A stretch of 64,000 bases of DNA, taken from assembly GCF_000186865.1 (NCBI RefSeq), contig NW_008705572.1:517384-581383 (forward strand), given 5' to 3'. Positions 47,501 to 52,998 of the stretch are shown piece after piece. The position numbers were made by a program, and so were the translations under genes. The notes beneath the pieces were generated by a model. The model saw nothing but the letters and a program-made list of their open reading frames with translations, was not told where the DNA came from and ran no database searches. Source of the stretch: Aureococcus anophagefferens (lineage: Eukaryota; Sar; Pelagophyceae; Pelagomonadales; Pelagomonadaceae). Positions within the stretch are counted from its first letter, which is position 1, and each line of letters opens with the position of its first letter.

Positions 47501-48841
47501 CCAACCGACGCCGATGCCGTCGAAGGGGCTCGCGGTGCCGGGGACGGCCTCGTAGCTCGGCGCTGTCGCGTTCCCGACGTTCGCGTAGTAGAAGAGGACG
47601 CCGTAGTTTTCGCCCACGACGAGGTCGAGGTCGCCGTCGCCGTCGAGGTCGGCGAACGCGGGCGCGCTGTAGTAACTGACGTCGATGCCGTCGAACGGGT
47701 TCGCGCTGCCGGTCCTGGCCGCGTAGGTCGGCGACGCCGCGGACCCGACGTTCTCGTAGTAGTAGAGGAAGCCGTACACTTCGCCCACGACGAGGTCGAG
47801 GTCGCCGTCGCCGTCGAGGTCGGCGAGCGCGGGCTTGCTCCGGGAACCGACGTCGATGCCGTCGAAGGGGCTCACGGCGCCGGTGACGGGCGCGTAGTCT
47901 GGCGACGCCGCGGAGCCGACGGTCTCGTAGTAGTTGAGGACGCCGTCCTCTTCGCCCAAGACGAGGTCGAGGTCGCCGTCGCCGTCGAGGTCGGCGAGCG
48001 CGGGCGCGCTGTTGTAACCGACGTCGATGCCGTCGAAGGGGTTCGCGGCGTCGGTGACGGCCTCGTAGCTCGGCGACGCCGCGGACCCGACGTTCTCGTA
48101 GTAGAAGAGGGTGCCGTCGTACTCGCCCACGACGAGGTCGAGGTCGCCGTCGCCGTCGACGTCGGCGAACGCGGGCTTGCTCCAGTGACCGAAGGCACCG
48201 ACGTCGATGCCGTCGAAGGGGTTCGCGGCGCCGGTGACGGCCTCGTAGCTCGGCGACGCCGCGGACCCGACGTTCTCGTAGTAGAAGAGGGTGCCGCCGT
48301 CTTCGCCCACGACGAGGTCGAGGTCGCCGTCGCCGTCGAGGTCGGCGAGCGCGGGCGCGCTGTGCCAACCGACGTCGATGCCGTCGAAGGGGTTCGCGCT
48401 ACCGGTGACGGCCTCGTAGCTCGGCGACGTCGCGTTCCCGACGTTCTCGTAGTAGTAGAGGAAGAGGTTCAATTCGCCCACGACGAGGTCGAGGTCGCCG
48501 TCGCCGTCGAGGTCGGCGAGCGCGGGCTTGCTGTAGGAACCGACGTCGATGCCGTCGAAGGGGTTCGCGCTACCGGTGACGGCCTCGTAGCTCGGCGACG
48601 CCGCGGACCCGACGTTCTCGTAGTAGAAGAGGGTGCCGTAGTATTCGCCCAAGACGAGGTCGAGGTCGCCGTCGCCGTCGAGGTCGGCGAGCGCGGGCGC
48701 CAATTGGACGTCGATGCCGTCGAAGAAGTTCGCGCGCTCGACGTACTGGTGCTCGTTCCCCCAGCAGACGGTCGCGTCCCGCAGGACGCAGAGCGCCGAC
48801 GCCCGGGCGGCCAGGAGCGCCAAGACGACGCTTCTCGCCAT
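38522..48841 (-). CDS. Giant surface receptor: signal peptide, FG-GAP, TNFR-like Cys repeats, multi-pass membrane domain
   Basis: A single 3439-aa frame. A signal peptide (MARSVVLALLAARASA) leads to ten FG-GAP/VCBS units (about 33-600: DLDGDGDLDLVVGE calcium loops), an EGF-like Cys cluster (about 600-680), then about forty ephrin-receptor/TNFR-like units (CPAGSFSGSGASEC..C..GTYQDATGQSSC) to about residue 2600. These are broken twice by a related domain (LMTIRSSLALNGVDASAF and VTVEISSALVLEGLDADRF). A Cys-rich membrane-proximal block precedes about eight hydrophobic segments (2914-3395), including VLAVLFVVAAIGVVM, LLPVVFVLLIAVGFAI and VFASLLVVLLASTLLIALWL. This resembles the TRP-like receptors expanded in stramenopiles. 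Inferred role: cell-surface adhesion or sensing. Confidence 0.85.
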   Translation of the reverse strand: MARSVVLALLAARASALCVLRDATVCWGNEHQYVERANFFDGIDVQLAPALADLDGDGDLDLVLGEYYGTLFYYENVGSAASPSYEAVTGSANPFDGIDVGSYSKPALADLDGDGDLDLVVGELNLFLYYYENVGNATSPSYEAVTGSANPFDGIDVGWHSAPALADLDGDGDLDLVVGEDGGTLFYYENVGSAASPSYEAVTGAANPFDGIDVGAFGHWSKPAFADVDGDGDLDLVVGEYDGTLFYYENVGSAASPSYEAVTDAANPFDGIDVGYNSAPALADLDGDGDLDLVLGEEDGVLNYYETVGSAASPDYAPVTGAVSPFDGIDVGSRSKPALADLDGDGDLDLVVGEVYGFLYYYENVGSAASPTYAARTGSANPFDGIDVSYYSAPAFADLDGDGDLDLVVGENYGVLFYYANVGNATAPSYEAVPGTASPFDGIGVGWSSAPAFADLDGDGDLDLVVGEYWGGLYYYENFGSAASPTYAARTGTANPFDGIDVSGSTPALADLDGDGDLDLVVGEDNGALNYYENVGSAASPDYAPVTGTANPFYGIDIGDDSKPAFADLDGDGDLDLVVGEDDGVLNFFANGYCTQGGNACSSKGVCDLTSVIFSEASCQCLGGFDHEVPDVVMQCGECQAGFYGSTCEPCPQGGDEDRNAPRLTDTCGVAGSGRSRGSCDDGRGGTGTCACFGDVFSGSGCTEGTCPAGTVETATFDGYFNIANCTSCDAGTFSAEGDPQCTKCAAGKSSAAGASECASCSAGSYSAPGASECIDCEAGTYQDLTGQSSCKLADAGFFVDAIGASEQIACDAGKYSGSGADECIDCEAGTYQDLTGQSSCKLADAGFFVDAIGASEQIACDAGKYSGSGASECSTCTVRTYQGETGQSSCALADAGFFVQADGASEQTACDAGKYSGSGADECVDCEAGTYQDATGQSSCALADAGSFVQADGASEQTACDAGKYSGSGASECDDCAAGTYQDATGQSSCALADGGSFVQADGASEQTACDAGKYSGSGADECVDCEAGTYQDATGQSSCALADGGSFVQADGASEQTACDAGKYSGSGADECIDCEAGTYQDATGQSSCKLADGGSFVDAMGASEQRECPAGSFSGSASGKCDDCAAGTFQVLTGQSSCALAGQGFYAGNTGASEQTACPAGSFSGSGASECLDCEAGTYQDATGQSSCKLAEAGSFVASTGASASTPCFAGSYAATASSECATCEVGTYSTEGSDTCTLCPSGYSSDAEGASECEACPVGKYKGAGSGPCLDCAAAKYADEEGSSDCKLAEAGSFVASTGASASTPCFAGSYAATASSECATCEVGTYSTEGSDTCTLCPSGYSSDAEGASECEACPVGKYKGAGSGPCLDCAAAKYADEEASSDCKLAEAGSFVASTGASASTPCFAGSYAATASSECATCEVGTYSTEGSDTCTLCPSGYSSDAEGASECEACPVGKYKGAGSGPCLDCAAAKYADEEGSSDCKLAEAGSFVGSTGASASTACFAGTYSATASSACATCEVGTYSTEGDSSCTSCPAGFSSSAAGASECSACPVGTFKGAGSGPCVECGAGTFGPETGQSSCLLANSGFFVNDTGASEQTACPAGSFSGSGASECDECERGTYQDATGQSSCALADGGSFVDLAGAPEQTSCPAGSFSGSGASECVDCEIGTFSGEGESSCTSCPAGYSSSSAGASECSACPVGTFKGAGSGPCIECGVGTYGPETGQSSCALADAGSFVNETGASTQTLCDAGKISGSGATECDACQPGTFADERGGTSCQLSNAGSFVGASGAFEATPCPAGSYSGMGASACTRCEEGTFAAESGQSSCALSSGGTMVASTGATAETMCPAGRYSGAAASYCAVCPAGTTNKAGEAACTTVDAGKRAPPAEVVLMTIRSSLALNGVDASAFNDDAVANAQLKAALEATLVADLFSFMVDSAGIASVGPAVANGSSAKIDFELEANYTAAAGEDLMSTEELVLEDFELDLLAKIEDGTLQRNIEEAVSSGRRALWASRRSLSGSALGSATVDVEMSSEGVDAATVFTDSPPGGFSTGETSSCPPGTFSSSGASECVECERGSYTDDEGQNVCKLASAGEFVADAGATAQTPCAPGKISPGGGSFACDDCEPGAYQGESGKTSCQLSKGGFYVEGSGASEPTACQAGKYSASGATSCADCEAGRYADEGADTCELADEGYFCADEGASAQVPCEAGRYSGAAASKCTPCAEGSYASKQGSATCTAASAGSFVAKPGATSEVRCEPGERSGVGQSKCEQCQPGTYASDAGSTTCDLCEAGTFAEESGKSACDECPAGKYASAVGSTMCSIANAGSYTSEDGATSQELCPAGTISRPGESKCTNCPAGSYAAEEGSTSCVLANAGSYVARDGASQQEPCKAGTLSGAGQTSCDLSPAGSYVPRSGAFAAVIADAGYVVEEEGGSEQTKCPPGSYSGAKASTCTLCEPGRYANLEAAATCEAAPPGKFAWVHGAVAPSSCPAGRYSGSGAVSCTLCPDGQTSDRESATCRPVDAGSTNAELSTVTVEISSALVLEGLDADRFPEDHAALQAFASAVQESIHSDEVYDVPARDVHLAARRRLATAANHDQISFVAYANYTLVPGEELDLDRFKDGFQDTLLSSISTGDAQSALDDRAAGTSLASAAIDEASSAATITGSTEVAVTEARSTTDALVVECPAGTISAAGESDCTPCSRGTYSDALGQTSCKLASPGTFVPVEGASAATPCPVGTTSGAAASSCAQCPLGYYSNLTGQSSCQLCETPTTTLEEGKTYCDACREAYYWDSRKYATHADKKLLDGNGQPLPCKECCVECDDACEGGVETCANCPQGARTTLETMDLKKNFWRASIDATSIYECIFEESCKGGANSSCARGHKGPLCGACKAHYFYDTAANRCVDCGNKIKASGDNIIGTVLAVLFVVAAIGVVMRKFGIFTVLGHGVDAIREVVQGEAVKDIAKAKLEEHYEDDEDGEAAGSDTQSADDKESSGRSMEQNVMTKAKIVIATYQIACSIPWSLPQVRFPTIFKEALKLGSVVNLSFISFAKTECFGDFDYFDKLLFVTLLPVVFVLLIAVGFAIRYACVDRSRRDEILSGASYWILFTLYVLVPSTSAYCLRYFACAKYDGGYGDGVNVMRIDPTISCDSPTYDAWLPYVLFSIVAYPVGVPLGFACLLWRLRRRLDPDVDHQTVRTPSGRTIGEAGAHAANQEDEDFLHEALERHAESMVQFQKLEARANDPTLESVRFLYEEFKPSCFMFMVYEVSRRIFLTGCLSMFVPDSISQIAIGLLGSLISYRVFSHYEPYVEEDDGVVSEVAQTELVLVFFYALMVFATDNLEQHDGVFSGKVFASLLVVLLASTLLIALWLIILANFSGDELRSCVAGLRRRVRRADDANDDGGAATVDAEAVERADVALASARI
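44259..45265 (-). repeat. 297-bp tandem repeat (3.4 copies) in the receptor gene
   Basis: Units at 44259-44555, 44556-44852 and 44853-45149, with a partial fourth, differ at only a few bases. Each encodes 99 residues, that is two Cys-rich modules (SECATCEVGTYSTEGSDTC and CLDCAAAKYADEE). Near-identity means very recent duplication or gene conversion. Confidence 0.9.
45421..46570 (-). repeat. 150-bp tandem repeat (about 7.7 copies) in the receptor gene
   Basis: The string agctcgactg (or a one-base variant) recurs at 45421, 45571, 45721, 45871, 46021, 46171, 46321 and 46471: an exact 150-bp period. Each unit encodes one 50-residue Cys-rich module (CDAGKYSGSGADEC..C..GTYQDATGQSSC). Confidence 0.9.
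47050..48741 (-). repeat. Ten FG-GAP-encoding units of about 170 bp
   Basis: Ten tandem units, each encoding FDGIDVG...PALADLDGDGDLDLVVGE...YYENVGSAASPSY. Calcium-loop codons are nearly invariant between units while linkers vary. The number fits one large integrin-alpha-like propeller plus extra blades. Confidence 0.9.
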
Positions 48842-49727
48842 CGCTTCACTTCACCGGCCTGTGGGCGAGGGGTGTCGGCGGTCGGCGGAGCGCGCGATGT
48901 GGGGGCGGGGGAGGGCGGGCTGGGCGACGTGGCGGTCGGCGGACGAGGGCGTCGGCGGTCGGCGGGATCGCGTTCCGACGAGCGGGCGGCGGGGCGCGCG
49001 CGCGGGTACAGAGGCTGGCGTCGGCCAAGTCCTCGAAGCAGAGCGCCGAGGTCTCGACGACGCCTCGAGGCCTCGGCGTGGGGCGTTGAAGAGACGCGGC
49101 GATTCGCTGCTCGTTTTCTTTCGCCGCAGAAATTCGTGTTCGGCGTCGACGAAGCAGGGGGTCCACGATGCCGTGCGCAGGGCCACCCGAAGGTCGCGGA
49201 CAGCGCGGGTGCCGGTGTGCCCCGCGCGAGCGCCGACGTCGAATCGCGACGGTCGGTCGATCGACTCCGATCGGCGGACCGCCGACGGGCCGCGGGGCCG
49301 GCCGCTCACCCGGAAAGCGTCGCGACCGGTCGACGTTTGGGGCAAAACGAGGCGGGCGGACACTGTATGGGACGCGGGGCGGGGCGGTCAATTGACCACG
49401 GAGGTTGACGCTTTTTCCGCTTTCGACGAGGCTAGGTTCGTTTTCGGTTCGGCGACGACGAATTCGGGTTAGGTGGAGAGGAGGAACGGGGTATGGAGCG
49501 TTGCGTTCCGGGAAGACGCAGGCGAGAGGCGCCCGCGCGCGCAGCGGGGAGTGGGCGACGTGTTGCCGTAAATGTCGACAAGTCGATGCGCGATGCGGCG
49601 ACTCGCTTGGTGCACCTTTAGCCTAAATTTCCGGGAACTTGCCCCGATCCCGATCTACTCGCTCGCTGCGGAACGCGGAACTCACGACGGCCGCGCCGCC
49701 GACCATGAAGGGTAGTCCTCAAAAATA
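48842..49727. other. Intergenic region, no gene recognised
   Basis: Between the receptor start and the end of the mTERF gene. Frames here are short and Arg-rich shadows; no RNA gene, repeat or domain is evident. The left end must hold the receptor promoter. Confidence 0.5.
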
Positions 49728-51855
49728 TTATCGCGTCGTCAGGGGCATAGCTTCCCCGGCCTCGCGCTCGAGCTTCTCGACGCGCCCCTCGAGCTTGGCC
49801 AGAAAGAGCCGCTCGGGGACCTGCGCGAGGTTCGTGATGTGCACAAAGGGCAAGCCCCGGAGCCGCATCTCCTCGAGGCGCGGCCGGAGGCGCGAGTCGA
49901 GGGAGTAGCCGAGGAGCGCCGGGCACGCGATGACCGCCGCCGCGGCCGCGGCCGCGCCGTCGTCGACGCCCGGCGAGTCCGCGGCCGCCGCCGCGAGCGC
50001 GTCGAGCTTCGGGGCCAGGTTCGCGTCCACGGAGAGGCCGAGCACCGTCGGGTAGGACGCCACGAGGCTCGCGAGGTTCGCGCGCGTCCGCGTGTCGAAG
50101 ACGTCGTCGAGCGCCTCCGGCGGCGCCGACGCGTTGAGCGGCGGCGCGCCGAGGAGCCGCGCCGCCAGGAAGCGGCACGTCGTCCGCAGCGTGCCCGGCA
50201 CGCTCAGCCCGAGGCACTGGGGCCGCTTCGACACGACGGCCGCCGCGCGGTCCACGCCTAGCCCGAGCTCGTCGCGGAGGAACGCGAGGCGCTGCCGCAG
50301 CTTCGCGACCGCGACGGAGTTCGCGACCTTCGCCGCCTTGGTCGCGACGAGCGTCCCGAGCGACGCGGCCGCGCGCGCCGACAGGGCGAGCTCGTCGCCC
50401 AACGCGTCCGTGAGCCGCGCCAGCTGGTCCGGCGACGTCAGCAGGAGCTCCGGGTGCCGGTAGCACGCGTCGGAGGCCGCGCGCGCGCCCAGCGACGCCA
50501 CGAGGCCGTTGACCCGCGCGGCGAGCGTCGCCGCGTCGAGGCAGAGCACGCGCGGCGCCTTCTCGGCGACGCGGAGCGCCAGCGTCTTCGGCGCGTCGAG
50601 CGACGCGTTCGCCGCGCGCGCGGCGACGAAACCGCCGCTGCCCTCCGCGTCGAGCGCGTCGAGCGCCCGGAGCCGGCCCCGCAGGCCCGTCGCCCGGAGC
50701 GCGCCGGGCCACGTGCCTAGAAGCGCCGCCGGGAGCGCCGCGTCCAAATGCGCGTAGGTGCGGAAGTTGGGCTCGAGCGTCTTCCGGAGCGACGCCGTGA
50801 GCAGCTGCCTGTGTGGAAATCAACCAGTGAGCTGGGACGTCGGGGCCAAACTTCAGAAATCTCCAGCTCGGTCAAATCGAAGTCGATTTGGCTGATTTTT
50901 GGACGAATCGATTGCTCTCGTCAAGTTCTCGAAGCACATCCGAAGAGCTTGTGTCGAAACGGTCGCATACGCTCACATTCAAGTCGGGTTGAAGATTTGA
51001 TTTGCACGCAGGCAGCTGCGGGCACCTGACGCACGCGTCGCCGAGCCGCCTCCGCGGCACGCCGCAGCGCGCCGCGAGCCAGGCGATCTTCGCCGCCAAC
51101 GCGTCGGCGTTGAGGCCCAGGATCGTCGGCTGGCTCGACACGAGGCGCCGCAGCGCCGCGTCGTCGAGGTCCAGGGCCTCGCGGAGCGCCTCGCCCTTGC
51201 GCTGCAGCGTGTCGCGCCGCTGGCTCAGCACGGGCCCGTGCTGCGCGAGCACGCGGCTCAGGGTCTCCTCGTCGACCTGGAGCTCGTCGCGGAAGTAGAA
51301 GTAGCCCACGCGCTTCTCGAAGAGCGTGAGCATCAACGAGCCCTCGGCGAGCGCGCGCCGCGCGTCGTCGCTCTCGAGCTCCCGAATCTCCCCCGTCGTC
51401 TCCAGCTTGCGCCGCGCGGCCCGCTCGAGCTGCGCGACGCGCGCGAGCGACAGGTCGAGCCGCAGCGAGCACTCGAGCTGCGTCGACGGCTCCATCCAGT
51501 AGCGCTCCAATAGCACGTCGGCCTCGCGGTCCGTCAAGGGCGCGAGCGCGAGCTCCGCGTCGCCGCCGGCGGCGACGATGGCCGCGTGCAGCCAAAACGG
51601 CGCGTCGGGCCGCGGCGGGCTGAGGCCGTAGTACGCCTCCTCGTCGTCGTCGCCGTCGAAGGCGGACACGGCGTCGGCCCAGACGTCGAGGGGCTCGTCG
51701 GCGGCGCTCCGGCGCGTCGCTCGCGCGCGCGAGCACGCGTCGAGGCGCGGCGTTCGCGTGCGCGCGAACGCATGCGTCGAATCGACGAGGAGGGCCAGGG
51801 CGATAAAGGCGACTGCGTGTGTGTGCCAGGACGTTGCGCTGCGCGTCAGCGCCAT
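49728..51855 (-). CDS. Plastid-targeted fusion of sigma-70 region 4-like HTH and mTERF repeats (two exons)
   Basis: Exons 51855-51020 and 50808-49728 give 638 aa. The N-terminus is a signal peptide (HTHAVAFIALALLVDSTHA) followed directly by FARTRTPRL, the Phe-plus-basic transit pattern of secondary-plastid proteins. Residues about 105-150 read LTDREADVLLERYW ... LSLARVAQLERAARRKLE, a close match to bacterial sigma-70 region 4 (LT-RE-x-VL, then the recognition helix S-RV-Q-E-A-RKL). The remainder is repeated mTERF motifs (SSQPTILGLNADAL, RCPQLLTASLRK, KRPQCLGLSVPGTL, SYPTVLGLSVDANL). mTERFs bind organelle nucleic acids and act in transcription or RNA processing; the fusion suggests a plastid transcription factor. 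The splice across the introner restores RCPQLLTASL, an mTERF hallmark. Confidence 0.8.
50809..51011 (-). mobile_element. 203-bp diverged introner in the mTERF gene
   Basis: Ends CTGTGTGGAAATCAACC (left) and, inverted, CTGCGTGCAAATCAAATC form an imperfect inverted repeat. The target duplication is the palindrome GCAGCTGC (50801-50808 and 51012-51019), perfect. The interior (GTCCAAAAATCAGCC, then GACCGAG, TGAAGTT) aligns with the 192-bp elements at 14418 and 31493, though the ends have diverged. Intron 50809-51019 uses GC of the target copy as donor and ends ACACAG. Confidence 0.85.
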
Positions 51856-52143
51856 CGTCTTGGGCTTCAGGTTGAACGGCACGAGCACCCCTCTTGAACC
51901 GTAGAAGCAGCCCTCTCGAGGCACGACTCCATCGAGCAAAAGACCCCCAAGGCGCGTCGTCGGCCCGCGCGCCCGCCCCGCGCGCCTCCTCCGCCGGTCC
52001 GTCGCCCCGCCGCGGCCCCGCGCCCCTCGGCTTCGCGTCGTCGCGCCGCGAAACGTCGCGCTCCGCGCCGCGGCTTCGCGAAATCCGACATTTTTTAGGC
52101 ACCCACCGCAGCTCGCACGCCGCCGCCCCGACGCTGCTCGTCG
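51856..52143. promoter_or_regulatory. Bidirectional promoter, duplicated copy 1
   Basis: The spacer between two divergent genes. From about 51872 it is nearly identical to 60898-61153 (shared runs such as gactccatcgagcaaaagac and ccacattttttag-like DNA before the start), apart from a 16-nt insertion after cttgaaccg. It drives the HNH-like gene rightwards and the mTERF gene leftwards here. Confidence 0.6.
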
Positions 52144-52968
52144 ATGAACCTCGTCCTCTTCATGGCCGCCCTTCACCACCGCGAGCACGCGCACCCCTTC
52201 GCCATCTACCAGGCGGACGGCTTCTCTGGGACGACCTGGGGGACCACGATCTTCGCCGGCGGCCCCACCGCGCTGGTCCAGTACAAGCCCAACGCCGCCG
52301 CGGGCGTGCTCTGGAGCGACGACGCGAAGGACACCTTGTACACGATCGGCATGCGCCACCACGACGTCGTCCACTACACGCCCGGCAGCTACGAGCACGA
52401 GCGCGCGATCCACCCGGTCACGGGCGAGGAGATCCACTACCCCCGGGGCCTCGGCGGCAAGTTCAACACGCACAACCCGTACCACCAGCAGCACCTGGAC
52501 CCCGCGGGCAACTACCTCCTCGACATCACGGACGACATTTGGTACGACGGCGTGGGCCAGAACACGACCTACGAATCTTCGGTCATCGCGACGAAGTTCA
52601 AGAAGATCGCCACCAATTTGAACGCAGACGGGCGGGCGGTCGCGTCGGACAACCTCCGGGGCTACCCGTACCAGCGCTGGCCGACGGCCGCCGCGATGCC
52701 GGCCGGCTGGGACCCGGCGTTCGTCCAGCCCGCCGGCGGCCGCGTCATGTCTCAGCGGGACGCCATCTACCACTTCTGCCGCCAGGGCGGCATCTGCGCG
52801 CACCCGCACTGCCGCACGCCGCTGAACTTCTACGCGCCCAAGACCGACCCGAACTCCGCGTGGATCGCGCGGAAGAACGACATGATCAACCACTACGGCA
52901 TGGAGTCGCTCACGGCCGCCGACGACAACATCCTCGGCTGGGTGTGCAAACACTGCAAATGCGAGTAA
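52144..52968 (+). CDS. Conserved hypothetical, HNH-like zinc protein, copy 1
   Basis: A 274-aa protein, about 85-90% identical to the copy at 61154. The N-terminal 200 residues have no recognised motif (conserved-looking stretches QADGFSGTTW, NAAAGVLWSDDA, HERAIHPVTGEE, DDIWYDGVGQNTTY). The C-terminus has QGGICAHPHCRTPL (C-x4-C), then MINHYGMESLTAADDNILGWVCKHC. This order, Cys pair - His - Asp-Asn-Ile - C-x2-C, resembles the beta-beta-metal core of HNH / recombination-endonuclease-VII nucleases (DH - N - C..C). It is a pattern argument only; the first catalytic His pair is not certain. No signal peptide or membrane helix. Confidence 0.65.
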   Translation: MNLVLFMAALHHREHAHPFAIYQADGFSGTTWGTTIFAGGPTALVQYKPNAAAGVLWSDDAKDTLYTIGMRHHDVVHYTPGSYEHERAIHPVTGEEIHYPRGLGGKFNTHNPYHQQHLDPAGNYLLDITDDIWYDGVGQNTTYESSVIATKFKKIATNLNADGRAVASDNLRGYPYQRWPTAAAMPAGWDPAFVQPAGGRVMSQRDAIYHFCRQGGICAHPHCRTPLNFYAPKTDPNSAWIARKNDMINHYGMESLTAADDNILGWVCKHCKCE

Positions 52969-52998
52969 ACTAGCTTTGTTCGTAGACTACGGGTAGCA

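Noticed and set aside
46328..49408. A 1026-codon plus-strand open frame opposite the receptor gene
   Set aside because: It is the shadow of the receptor's repeats: Asp/Gly codon runs read as Val/Glu repeats on the other strand; it has no domain and no independent start context.
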